A stretch of 64,000 nucleotides of DNA, from positions 1-64,000 of the forward strand of contig CAJMLV010000015.1 in the NCBI GenBank assembly GCA_905214345.1. The letters run 5' to 3'. The notes under the pieces were generated by a model. That model saw only the letters and a program-made list of their open reading frames with translations, was not told the DNA's origin and did not search any database. This DNA is from an uncultured bacterium. Its GTDB lineage: Bacteria > Bacillota > Clostridia > Oscillospirales > Ruminococcaceae. Below, one piece after another: positions 33,666-41,719 of this stretch (position 1 is the stretch's first letter; the number at the start of each line of letters is the position of its first letter). The position numbers and the translations under genes were made by a program.

Positions 33666-33695
33666 AGGCGGAAAGGTCCTTTCCCTGACGAAAAA

Positions 33696-33737
33696 GGCCG
33701 CCGTGCCGCGCCCGAAACGGACGGCGGCGCGGCGGCC
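33696..33737 (-). terminator. Terminator after nfnB
   Basis: GC-rich hairpin: GGCCGCCG...GGCGGCC ends pair with a few mismatches inside; minus strand side continues TTTTTCG. It lies 40 bp past the nfnB stop. Confidence 0.8.
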
Positions 33738-33776
33738 TGCTGTTAGTATACGCCGGTGGGCGGCAGGTATGCGCGC

Positions 33777-35174
33777 TTACTGGTTTTTGGCCTTGATGGC
33801 TTCGTCGATGGCCTTGGCGGCTTCCTTGCCGGCGCCCATGGCCAGAATAACGGTGGCGGCGCCGGTGACGGCGTCACCGCCCGCGTAGACGAAGGGACGG
33901 CTGGTGAGACCGTCGGGGCCGTTGGTGATGATGCAGCCGTGCTTGTCGGCATCCAGACCGGGGGTGGTGGAACGGATCAGGGGGTTGGGGCTGGTGCCCA
34001 GCGCCATGATCATGGTATCCACTTCCAGCTGGAACTCGCTGCCTTCCTTGACGATGGGACGGCGGCGGCCGGAAGCATCCGGTTCACCCAGTTCCATCTC
34101 CACGCAGGTCATCCCCTTGACCCAGCCGTCCTCGTCGCCCAGCACTTCCACAGGGTTGGTCAGGGTCTTGAAGATGATGCCTTCCTCCTCGGCGTGCTCC
34201 ACTTCCTCCTTACGGGCGGGCAGTTCGGCCATGCCGCGGCGGTAGACGATGTAGACGTTCTCGGCGCCCAGGCGCTTGGCGCAGCGGGCGGCGTCCATGG
34301 CCACGTTGCCGCCGCCCACGACGGCCACAGCCTTGGACTTCATGATGGGGGTGTGGGAATCGGGCTTGTAGGCCTTCATCAGGTTGACACGGGTCAGGTA
34401 CTCGTTGGCGGAGTAAACGCCCTTCAGGCTTTCGCCCGGGATGCCCATGAAGCGGGGCAGACCGGCGCCGGAAGCAATGTACACAGCCTCAAAGCCGTAA
34501 TCGTTCATCAGTTCGTCGATGGTCAGCACCTTGCCGATGACCATGTTGCACTCGATGTCCACGCCCAGTTCCTTCAGGCCGTCCACTTCCTTCTGAACGA
34601 TGTCCTTGGGCAGACGGAACTCGGGGATGCCGTACATCAGCACGCCGCCGGCCACATGCAGGGCTTCGTAGATGGTGACCTTGTAGCCCATCTTGGCCAG
34701 GTCGCCGGCCACGGTCAGGCCGGAAGGACCGGCGCCGATGACCGCCACCTTGTGGCCGTTGGGTTCGGGCTTGGCGGCGGGGGTGTGGACGTTTTCACGG
34801 TGCCAGTCGGCCACAAAGCGTTCCAGGCGGCCGATACCCACCGGCTCACCCTTGATGCCGCGGATGCACTTGCCCTCGCACTGATTTTCCTGGGGGCAGA
34901 CGCGGCCGCAGACGGCGGGCAGGGCGCTGGACTTGGCAATGACCTGATAGGCGGCCTCAAAATCGCCCTTGGCCACTTCGGCGATAAAGCCGGGGATGTC
35001 GATGTCCACGGGGCAGCCGGAACGGCAGGGATGGTTCTTGCACTGCAGGCAGCGCTGGGCCTCATTCACGGCCATTTCGGCGGTATAGCCCAGGGCCACT
35101 TCCTCAAAGTTCTTGTTGCGGACATTGGGGTCCTGGCTGGGCATGGGGCACTTTTTGGGGTCCATGTTGGGCAT
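33777..35174 (-). CDS. nfnB: NADPH-dependent glutamate-synthase-like flavoprotein, NfnB/SudA type
   Basis: 465 residues from ATG 35172-35174, with AGGAGG 9 nt upstream inside nfnA. N-terminal Cys clusters (CLQCKNHPCRSGCPVDIDIPGF and CGRVCPQENQCEGKCIRG) bind two [4Fe-4S] centres. KVAVIGAGPSGLTVAGDLA binds FAD, AVVGGGNVAMDAARCAKRLGA binds NADPH, and FVYAGGDAVTGAATVILAMGAGK closes the FAD site. With NfnA it forms the NADH-dependent ferredoxin:NADP+ oxidoreductase or sulfide dehydrogenase complex. The pair next to transketolase points to NADPH supply. A true GltD is less likely, because no GltB gene is adjacent. Confidence 0.92.
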   Translation of the reverse strand: MPNMDPKKCPMPSQDPNVRNKNFEEVALGYTAEMAVNEAQRCLQCKNHPCRSGCPVDIDIPGFIAEVAKGDFEAAYQVIAKSSALPAVCGRVCPQENQCEGKCIRGIKGEPVGIGRLERFVADWHRENVHTPAAKPEPNGHKVAVIGAGPSGLTVAGDLAKMGYKVTIYEALHVAGGVLMYGIPEFRLPKDIVQKEVDGLKELGVDIECNMVIGKVLTIDELMNDYGFEAVYIASGAGLPRFMGIPGESLKGVYSANEYLTRVNLMKAYKPDSHTPIMKSKAVAVVGGGNVAMDAARCAKRLGAENVYIVYRRGMAELPARKEEVEHAEEEGIIFKTLTNPVEVLGDEDGWVKGMTCVEMELGEPDASGRRRPIVKEGSEFQLEVDTMIMALGTSPNPLIRSTTPGLDADKHGCIITNGPDGLTSRPFVYAGGDAVTGAATVILAMGAGKEAAKAIDEAIKAKNQ

Positions 35175-35175
35175 C

Positions 35176-36018
35176 TTACTCGACCTCCTTCTTGAACAGG
35201 TTGCAGGCCTTGTCCCGGGCATGGGCTTCAAATTCCTTGTACATGGTGCCGCGGTGCATGGCCTCGTCAAAATCCACCTCAAAGCCGTCAAAGTCCGGCC
35301 CGTCCACGCAGGCGAACTTGGTCTGGCCGCCCACGGTCAGGCGGCAGCCGCCGCACATGCCGGTGCCGTCCACCATGATGGGGTTCATGGAAACGATGGT
35401 CTTGACGTTGTGGGGCTTGGTGGTCTTGACCACGAATTTCATCATGATCAGGGGTCCGATGGTGATGACTTCGTCGAAGGTCTCGCCGCCGGAAAGTTTT
35501 TCTTCCAGGGGCACGGTGACAACGCCCTTGCGGCCGTAGGAACCGTCGTCGGTCATGATGATGAGCTCATCGCAGCAGGCGCGGAACTCGTCTTCCAGAA
35601 TGACCAGGTCCTTGTCACGGAAGCCCACGATGCCCACGACCTTGGTGCCCTGGGCATGCAGGGCCTGGGCCACAGGCAGAGCAATGGCGCAGCCCACGCC
35701 GCCGCCGACCACGCAGACCTTCTTGAGGCCTTCGATCTCGGTGGCTTTGCCCAGGGGGCCCACAAAGTCATGCACGTACTCGCCTTCGGCCAGGCTGTTC
35801 AGTTCCATGGTGCCGCCGCCCACGACCTGGAAAATGATGGTGACGGTGCCGCCCTCACGGTCATAGCCCGCGATGGTCAGCGGGATGCGCTCGCTGTCCG
35901 CCTTGGCGCGGATGATGATGAACTGCCCCGCCTTCGCCTTTTTGGCAATCAGCGGTGCCTCGATGACCAGTTCGGTCACCGTGGGGTTCAGTTCGCGTCT
36001 TTTCACGATTTTGAACAC
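35176..36018 (-). CDS. nfnA: FAD/NAD-binding [2Fe-2S] subunit, NfnA/SudB type
   Basis: 280 residues of the ferredoxin-NADP reductase fold: AKAGQFIIIRAKADSERIPLTIAGYD gives the FAD-binding RxPL-like block, CVVGGGVGCAIALPVAQAL the NAD site. C-terminal Cys residues (GTGMCGGCRLTVGGQTKFACVDGP) form the [2Fe-2S] site as in PyrK and NfnA. It is 1 bp from nfnB. PyrK (dihydroorotate dehydrogenase subunit) has the same fold but no pyr genes are nearby. Own promoter at 36112-36140. Confidence 0.92.
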   Translation of the reverse strand: MFKIVKRRELNPTVTELVIEAPLIAKKAKAGQFIIIRAKADSERIPLTIAGYDREGGTVTIIFQVVGGGTMELNSLAEGEYVHDFVGPLGKATEIEGLKKVCVVGGGVGCAIALPVAQALHAQGTKVVGIVGFRDKDLVILEDEFRACCDELIIMTDDGSYGRKGVVTVPLEEKLSGGETFDEVITIGPLIMMKFVVKTTKPHNVKTIVSMNPIMVDGTGMCGGCRLTVGGQTKFACVDGPDFDGFEVDFDEAMHRGTMYKEFEAHARDKACNLFKKEVE

Positions 36019-36111
36019 TGTTGTACCCTCGCTTTTCCTGCGGGCGGCACGGCGGGGGCCGGCCTTGCCCGGTATTGCCGCCGGCCGCAGCCAGCCGGCG
36101 TGTTATATGTT

Positions 36112-36140
36112 ATTGTACGGCATTTTTCTCTGAAAGTAAA
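36112..36140 (-). promoter_or_regulatory. Promoter of nfnAB
   Basis: Minus strand TTTACT (36135-36140), 17-nt spacer, TACAAT (36112-36117); leader about 87 nt. Confidence 0.7.
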
Positions 36141-36206
36141 GCACGAAAACCGTCCGCGTTCCCCCTGCCGGAAGCGGGGCGGGGGCTTTTCGAGGCGGGA
36201 GTTTTG

Positions 36207-36328
36207 TGCTATAATGGGAAAATATTATGCCAAACCTCGATTTTGGCGCACAAGAATCGCCGTTTTTGCGCTTTTTTCACCCGCAAAAACAAAAAAAGGC
36301 ATTGCGCGCCCACACGGTTTGGTATAAG
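36207..36328 (+). promoter_or_regulatory. Transketolase upstream region with extended -10 elements and an inverted repeat
   Basis: The 384 bp between nfnA and the transketolase genes holds no gene. It contains TGCTATAAT (36207-36215, an extended -10 with poor -35) and a second -10-like GGTATAAGAT (36321-36330). A perfect 7-bp inverted repeat CCAAACC (36230-36236) / GGTTTGG (36316-36322) flanks the stretch between them, and the right copy directly abuts the second -10. The sequence between is very AT-rich with A and T runs. It may be a regulated tandem promoter. Confidence 0.5.
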
Positions 36329-36402
36329 ATAAAGGTGGAACAGATTCGGAAACCTTCCCCGGTATCGGCCGGGAGATCTTTCTGTTAAGAGGAGCGCGAC
36401 TT

Positions 36403-37272
36403 ATGTTAAAACAAGATATGTTGCAGCTGAAGATGACTGCAGCCCGCGTGCGTATGGGCATCATCGAAGCGACCCACGCCGCGAAGAGCGGGCATCCCGG
36501 CGGCAGCCTTTCGGCAGCGGATGCGCTGACTTACCTGTACTTCAAAGAGATGCAGATCGACCCCGAGAATCCTCAGGCCCCCGACCGTGACCGGTTCGTT
36601 TTGTCCAAGGGCCATGCGGCGCCGGGGCTGTATTCGGTGCTGGCAGAGCGCGGTTTCTTCCCCGTGGAAGATCTGCGCACCCTGCGTCATCTGGGCAGCT
36701 ACCTGGAAGGCCATCCCAACATGAACACCGTGCCCGGCGTTGACATGAGCACCGGCAGCCTGGGCCAGGGCGTTTCCGCCGCCTGCGGCATGGCGCTGGC
36801 CGCCCGCACCCAGGGCAAGGACATCAACGTCTACACCATCATGGGCGACGGCGAAATCGAGGAAGGCGAGTGCTGGGAAGCATTCATGTTTGCCTCCCAC
36901 TACAAGCTGGACAACCTGTGCATCATGATCGACGTCAACGGCCTGCAGATCGACGGCGCCACCAGCTCCATCATGAACAGCGAACCGCTGGACCAGAAGA
37001 TGGACGCTTTCGGTTTCAACACCATCGTCTGCAACGGCAACTCTTTCAATGATCTGGAGCAGGCCTTTGTGCTGTTTGACCGTTCCCACGGCAGCGGCAA
37101 GCCCACCTGCATGCTGCTGCACACCACCAAGGGCATGGGCGTCAGCTTTATGGAGAACGCTGTCGGCTGGCACGGCAAGGGCCCCAATGATGAAGAATAC
37201 CAGCGCGCCATGACGGAGCTGCAGAGCACCCATGACCAGCTTGAGAAGGAGTATGAACAATGGCTGAAGTAA
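36403..37272 (+). CDS. Transketolase, N-terminal (TPP-binding) subunit
   Basis: 289 residues. KSGHPGGSLSAADALTYLYF is the classic transketolase start and GDGEIEEGECWEAFMFAS with following N (VNGLQ) is the Mg-TPP binding motif GDG-x26-N. Together with the next gene it makes a heterodimeric transketolase that shuttles two-carbon units between sugar phosphates in the pentose phosphate pathway. AAGAGGAG precedes the ATG. Its stop overlaps the next start by 13 bp. Confidence 0.94.
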   Translation: MLKQDMLQLKMTAARVRMGIIEATHAAKSGHPGGSLSAADALTYLYFKEMQIDPENPQAPDRDRFVLSKGHAAPGLYSVLAERGFFPVEDLRTLRHLGSYLEGHPNMNTVPGVDMSTGSLGQGVSAACGMALAARTQGKDINVYTIMGDGEIEEGECWEAFMFASHYKLDNLCIMIDVNGLQIDGATSSIMNSEPLDQKMDAFGFNTIVCNGNSFNDLEQAFVLFDRSHGSGKPTCMLLHTTKGMGVSFMENAVGWHGKGPNDEEYQRAMTELQSTHDQLEKEYEQWLK

Positions 37273-38219
37273 AAAAGATCGCCACCCGTGACAGCTACGG
37301 CGCGGCACTGGTCGAGCTGGCGGATGCCGGCCACGACGATCTGGTGGTGTTCGACGCCGACCTTTCGGCTTCCACCAAGACCGCCGTCTTCGCCAAGGCA
37401 TACCCCGCCCGCTTTTTCAACTGCGGCATTGCGGAAGGCAACATGATGGGCGTGGCCGCCGGCATGAGCACCTTCGGCTATGTGCCTTTTGTTTCCAGCT
37501 TTGCCATGTTTGCGGCGGGCCGCGCCTGGGAGCAGGTGCGCAACTCCATCGGCTACCCCCACCTGAACGTGAAGATCGCCGCCACCCACGGCGGCCTGTC
37601 TGTGGGTGAGGACGGCGCTTCCCACCAGTGCTGCGAAGATTTTGCCCTGATGCGCGCCATCCCCGGCATGACCGTGATCTGCCCCGCCGACGACGTGGAA
37701 GCCAAGGCTGCCGTGAAGGCTGCCTACGCCCACAACGGCCCGGTATATCTGCGCCTGTCCCGTCTGGCCACCCCGGTCTTCCATGACCCCGAAAAGTACC
37801 ATTTCGAGATCGGCAAGGGCGAGACCCTCACCGACGGTTTCGATATTGCGGTGATCTCCACCGGTCTGATGACCAGTGAAGCCCTGAAGGCCGCCCTGCA
37901 GCTGAAAAAGCAGGGCACCATGAGCGTGCGTGTCATCAACCTGCCCACCATCAAGCCTCTGGACGAGGAACTGGTGATCCGCGCCGCCAAGGAATGCAAG
38001 AAGATCGTCACTGTGGAAGAGCACAGCGTTATCGGCGGTCTGGGCGAAGCGGTCTGCTCTCTGCTGGCCGAAAAGTGCCCCACTCCCGTGCGCCGTCTGG
38101 GCGTGCAGGATGCCTACGGCCATTCCGGCCCGGCCTGGGATGTGCTGCGTGAATACGGCCTGACTGCCGACACCATCGTCGAGGAGATCCAGGCGTTCGC
38201 CAAGGCGACTGAGGAATAA
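37260..38219 (+). CDS. Transketolase, C-terminal (pyrimidine-binding) subunit
   Basis: 319 residues. FFNCGIAEGNMMGVAAGM contains the catalytic Glu that activates TPP, then THGGLSVGEDGASHQCCEDFALMR with the conserved His/Asp, and the C-terminal domain (VITVEEHS-like IVTVEEHSVIGGLGEAV). Translationally coupled with the N-terminal subunit. Split transketolases are usual in Clostridia; 1-deoxyxylulose synthase is a single long chain and differs. Confidence 0.94.
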   Translation: MAEVKKIATRDSYGAALVELADAGHDDLVVFDADLSASTKTAVFAKAYPARFFNCGIAEGNMMGVAAGMSTFGYVPFVSSFAMFAAGRAWEQVRNSIGYPHLNVKIAATHGGLSVGEDGASHQCCEDFALMRAIPGMTVICPADDVEAKAAVKAAYAHNGPVYLRLSRLATPVFHDPEKYHFEIGKGETLTDGFDIAVISTGLMTSEALKAALQLKKQGTMSVRVINLPTIKPLDEELVIRAAKECKKIVTVEEHSVIGGLGEAVCSLLAEKCPTPVRRLGVQDAYGHSGPAWDVLREYGLTADTIVEEIQAFAKATEE

Positions 38220-38232
38220 TTCCCCAAAAAAT

Positions 38233-38272
38233 AACCGGCCCGGATGTTTCGCAAGAGACATCCGGGCCGGTT
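38233..38272. terminator. Terminator between transketolase and the GT6 gene
   Basis: 15-bp stem AACCGGCCCGGATGT / ACATCCGGGCCGGTT, 10-nt loop, T5 on the plus side. Symmetry suggests it serves both convergent operons. Confidence 0.9.
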
Positions 38273-38278
38273 TTTCGT

Positions 38279-39121
38279 TTATTTTCCTTCTACCTTTTTG
38301 CCCAGCAGGGTATCCCGGGCGCAGAGGAGATAGGGCAGGTAGTTTTCGCAGGCGGCTTCCCACTTGCGGCGCACAAAGCCGCGGCGGGGGCCTTCGTTGT
38401 GCTTGATGGCCCCTACATTGATCCACCTGCTCTTCTGACGCACCAGCAGATGGGGGGCAAAGGGCTGGTCCACATCCTCCGGCATGCAGTAGCCGGGGTC
38501 CAGGACCCGGAACCGCCGGGGCTGTTCCGCCACCAGACGGTTGAGCTGGCTTTCGTCATGCCAGCGGGCAATGACCCCATCCGCCAGGTCGGCCTCGGTG
38601 CGGTCGTTGAGGGTATGGCACAACCAGAGGAATGCCTGGGCCGTGCCGCCGTTGAATCCCCCCGCCACATAGACCTGCCCCGCGTTGTAGGGCATGTAGG
38701 CCCGGCTGCGGGGGTTGCGGTCATAGGGCAGGAAGAAGGGCTTTTTATGCCAATAACCAAGATGGCAGGCCACTACCAGGTCCTCCCCCTTTTCGGGGCA
38801 GGGCAGGATGTCCTCCGGGGTGATGGGAGCGGTGCACAGCAGGTTGGCGTTGGCAAAAAAGAGATAATCACAGCTGCGGAGTTCCTCTTCTTCCTGCAGG
38901 AACACCTCAAACCGCTTGAGGGTGCTGTACGGCCATTCGTAGGCTTTCTGGTAGATGCGGCGCACAGCAGGGTCATCGTCATGGTCGATGCGCTCGGCGT
39001 CGGTAAAGACATAGTAGGTTTTTTCCACATCGGGAAGGAAGTTTTGTTGAAAACTTTGGAAGAAACCCGGCCAGAACACGGTATAGGCCCCGGTACAGAT
39101 GTACAAAATCCCGATTCTCAT
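38279..39121 (-). CDS. Glycosyltransferase family 6 (ABO-type alpha-1,3-GalNAc/Gal transferase family)
   Basis: 280 residues, the size of soluble bacterial GT6 enzymes (animal members have an added TM stem). MRIGILYICTGAYTVFWPGFF matches the GT6 catalytic start; YYVFTD at 36-41; FFANANLLC at 88-96 places NAN (91-93) where animal enzymes have the metal-binding DxD; YVAGGFNGGTAQAFL at 151-165 and WHDESQLN at 187-194 are family acceptor and donor motifs. The family makes alpha-1,3 links from GalNAc or Gal to a Gal end, often Fuc-alpha-1,2-Gal. The NxN motif is known for bacterial members that work without metal. It overlaps the flippase gene by 4 bp (ATGA). Donor choice cannot be read with confidence. 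Confidence 0.9.
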   Translation of the reverse strand: MRIGILYICTGAYTVFWPGFFQSFQQNFLPDVEKTYYVFTDAERIDHDDDPAVRRIYQKAYEWPYSTLKRFEVFLQEEEELRSCDYLFFANANLLCTAPITPEDILPCPEKGEDLVVACHLGYWHKKPFFLPYDRNPRSRAYMPYNAGQVYVAGGFNGGTAQAFLWLCHTLNDRTEADLADGVIARWHDESQLNRLVAEQPRRFRVLDPGYCMPEDVDQPFAPHLLVRQKSRWINVGAIKHNEGPRRGFVRRKWEAACENYLPYLLCARDTLLGKKVEGK

Positions 39122-40668
39122 GCGTTTTCCCCTTTCCGCAGGCGTGCGGACATTTTATGGACCAATTCCATCCCGCGTTCCCGCAGGTAGGCGGCATCGC
39201 TGGTCCAACCGTAAAGAAGCAGATTGCACAGATTGGGCACCACTGCCACGATGCAGACCTTGGCCACGAAAGGCAGGAAGCCGTGACCGCAGAGCTGGCA
39301 CAGCCAGGCGGTCAGCGCCATGATGGCAAACAGACTGACCCAGTGCAGCAGCTGCAGTCCCAGATACCGCCAGCCGCAGCCTTTCATATAGTGGCGGCAG
39401 ACCACCCGAGCCCGGCCGATCCACATCAGGCTGTGGGCAAAGACGGTGGCGGCCACCACGCCCGCCAGACCAAAGGGAATGACCAGAGCAAAGCTGAGCA
39501 CCACATTGCTGACCGCAGAGCCCACCATGAACCACTGGTCCTCCTCAAAGTGGCCCAGCACCGCCCGGTAGGACCCCACCATGCGGTGGTTCCAGCCGAT
39601 GTATTCGTTCATGCAGAACCAGAACACATAGGCCATGGGCAGCAGGTAGCTTTCCCCCATCCACAGCCGGATGAAGGGCTGGAACAGGCAGAAATAGGCC
39701 ACCGCTACAAAACTGCCGAAGAAATAGCTGAACAGGTCCAGACCCCAGAACACCTTTTTGGCGTGACCGTCGGCCTCGGCATCCCGGTCATAGACGATGC
39801 TGCCGATGGCCGCGGCGAAGGAATCCAGGATCTTGTTGCAGATGCTGTTGACGTTGGTGGAAACGGTGGAGTAGTTGCCGGTCTGGGTGACCATCGCCGC
39901 CCCCCGCATACTGGTGATGACGATGTTGTCCGACGAGCCGTAGATGGTGTTGGACAGCTTGTGTACCAGATAGTACCGCAGATCGTGGAATATCCCCAGT
40001 TCCTTGAAGTCCCGCACCGACACCTTCACATCGTACAGTTCAGGGAAGTCCTTCTTGTACCGCCGGGCCACCACCACGTTGGCCAGGGTGTTGAACAAAA
40101 TCTGGATGCCGAAGTACAGGAAGTAGTTGGGTATCCAGAGGGCAATGGCGATCTTGGCCAGGCTGGTGGCCACATTGAAGGCCAGGTCGATGCGGGTACA
40201 CACATACCCTTGCTGGGTACAGGTGTACATGAGCCGCCGGGTGATGAGGAAATAACTGGATAGCGTGGACAGGGCGGTCATGGCATAGATGCCGTAGACC
40301 ATGAGCCAGTCCGGTTCCTGCTCCTGCACCACCAGCAGCGGCAGGAAAAAGGCGCATACCACCGCCATCAGGGCAATAAAGGCGCCGATGGCCCGATACG
40401 CCCACTTGTACAGGGACATATACCGGCTGATGCGGTCGATGTCCTTGGCGGCGATCTGTTCATACAGGCGGTAGCTGATGACACTGCCCACCCCGAACTC
40501 CGCGATGGAGAAGAAGTTGAAGATGTTGTTGATGGTGTCCGAATACCCGGGGACGAAGGCGTCGAAGTTGGTGACAAAGAGCTTGCGGGTGATGAGCCCC
40601 AACAGCAGCAGCACCAGGCTTTGGCCCAGGGTATAGACCAGATTGATGAGGGTGCGTTTGGTTCGCAA
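39118..40668 (-). CDS. Wzx-type polysaccharide flippase / MATE-like exporter
   Basis: 516 residues with about 14 hydrophobic helices. MRTKRTLINLVYTLGQSLVLLLLGLITRKLFVTNF is a typical opening for PST/Wzx exporters of Clostridia; YRLYEQIAAKDIDRISRYMSLYKWAYR and the segment NIVITSMRGAAMVTQTGNYS fit the family. It should move lipid-linked oligosaccharide across the membrane. It precedes the GT6 gene with coupled start and stop codons, so the glycan made by this operon is probably exported on a lipid carrier. Confidence 0.88.
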   Translation of the reverse strand: MRTKRTLINLVYTLGQSLVLLLLGLITRKLFVTNFDAFVPGYSDTINNIFNFFSIAEFGVGSVISYRLYEQIAAKDIDRISRYMSLYKWAYRAIGAFIALMAVVCAFFLPLLVVQEQEPDWLMVYGIYAMTALSTLSSYFLITRRLMYTCTQQGYVCTRIDLAFNVATSLAKIAIALWIPNYFLYFGIQILFNTLANVVVARRYKKDFPELYDVKVSVRDFKELGIFHDLRYYLVHKLSNTIYGSSDNIVITSMRGAAMVTQTGNYSTVSTNVNSICNKILDSFAAAIGSIVYDRDAEADGHAKKVFWGLDLFSYFFGSFVAVAYFCLFQPFIRLWMGESYLLPMAYVFWFCMNEYIGWNHRMVGSYRAVLGHFEEDQWFMVGSAVSNVVLSFALVIPFGLAGVVAATVFAHSLMWIGRARVVCRHYMKGCGWRYLGLQLLHWVSLFAIMALTAWLCQLCGHGFLPFVAKVCIVAVVPNLCNLLLYGWTSDAAYLRERGMELVHKMSARLRKGENA

Positions 40669-40678
40669 GGCGTTCTCC

Positions 40679-41707
40679 TTAGTGTTTCAGGTGTGCGGCC
40701 AGCCACAGTCCGGCCCGGGGGCCCAGCAGGGTGATCATCCGGCGGAAGAGGACCCAGTCCGCCCGGCCGGAAGCCTGTTCTCCCCTGCCGTAAAGGTCCC
40801 GGCAGCGGGCGATCAGGATGGCACAGGCGCGGCGTACGGTCTTGTCCTTCACGGCAGCGGCACGGGCCTGGGGCCAGAACACGTTGGCCATCCGCCGCCA
40901 GACTTCGGCCTGTTCCCCGGCGTTGAATCCGCCCGCATCGGGGCGGGCAAACAGCTTGCGGAATTCCTTCTGCGCCGCCAGGATGCCCACAAAGTGTTTG
41001 GGCAGGTTGCTGTTGAGCAGGCTGCCCGCCCGGTTGACCCGGTAGATGGTGATGGGGAAATCCAGAAAATACAGCCGTGTGCAATGATGCAAAAGCAGCA
41101 GGTCGAAGGGATAATCCTCCGCCCAGACCACCCTGGGCCAGAAAGCCGTGCCGGTGCTCTGCAGCAAGGTGCGGCGGATGCAGAACCGCCACACCGACCA
41201 GTTGCCGCTTTCGTACAGTTTCTGCACCCGCCGGGCGTAGTCGGCGCTCTCAAAGGGGCCGGGGACAAAATCCGGCAGCGGCGCCGGCGCAGGTTCGGCC
41301 CCGGGCGCGGCGGCGTCCAGTTCCAGATACCGCCCCACATACCAGTCGTAGCCGGGGGCGGCATCCAGGGCCGCCCGCAGCTTGACCAGCATATCCGCGG
41401 GCCAGAGGTCATCACTGTCCAGAAAGAGCACCCACTCCCCCCGGGCGGCTTCCAGCCCGGTGTTGCGGGCGGCAGCCAGACCGCCGTTTTCCCGGTGGAT
41501 GGTCACCACACCGGGGCAGGTCTCGGCAAAGACGTCGCACATCTTGCCGCTCTGGTCGGTGGAACCGTCATCCACCAGGATGCACTCCCAGTCCTTGGGC
41601 CCGGGCTGTTCCACCACGCTCTTGACGCAGGCGGACAGATAGTTCTGCACGTTATACACCGGCACAATGACCGAAAAACGGATGGGTGTTTGTTCGTCGC
41701 GCCCCAT
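40679..41707 (-). CDS. Glycosyltransferase family 2
   Basis: 342 residues. FSVIVPVYNVQNYLSACVKSVVEQ starts the GT-A fold; ILVDDGSTDQSG and LDSDDLWPADMLVKL (DSDD at the metal site, about 95-98) are GT2 hallmarks. C-terminal helical part of about 140 residues with no TM helix. Inverting transferase using a nucleotide sugar; many enzymes of this type add beta-Gal, beta-Glc or beta-GlcNAc. It would be a candidate to build the galactose acceptor for the fucosyltransferase. AGGGAGGTG precedes the ATG. Confidence 0.9.
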   Translation of the reverse strand: MGRDEQTPIRFSVIVPVYNVQNYLSACVKSVVEQPGPKDWECILVDDGSTDQSGKMCDVFAETCPGVVTIHRENGGLAAARNTGLEAARGEWVLFLDSDDLWPADMLVKLRAALDAAPGYDWYVGRYLELDAAAPGAEPAPAPLPDFVPGPFESADYARRVQKLYESGNWSVWRFCIRRTLLQSTGTAFWPRVVWAEDYPFDLLLLHHCTRLYFLDFPITIYRVNRAGSLLNSNLPKHFVGILAAQKEFRKLFARPDAGGFNAGEQAEVWRRMANVFWPQARAAAVKDKTVRRACAILIARCRDLYGRGEQASGRADWVLFRRMITLLGPRAGLWLAAHLKH

Positions 41708-41719
41708 GGCGCACCTCCC

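Noticed and set aside
35176..36018. PyrK (dihydroorotate dehydrogenase electron-transfer subunit)
   Set aside because: No pyrD or other pyr gene nearby; directly paired with an NfnB/SudA-type partner, 1 bp apart.
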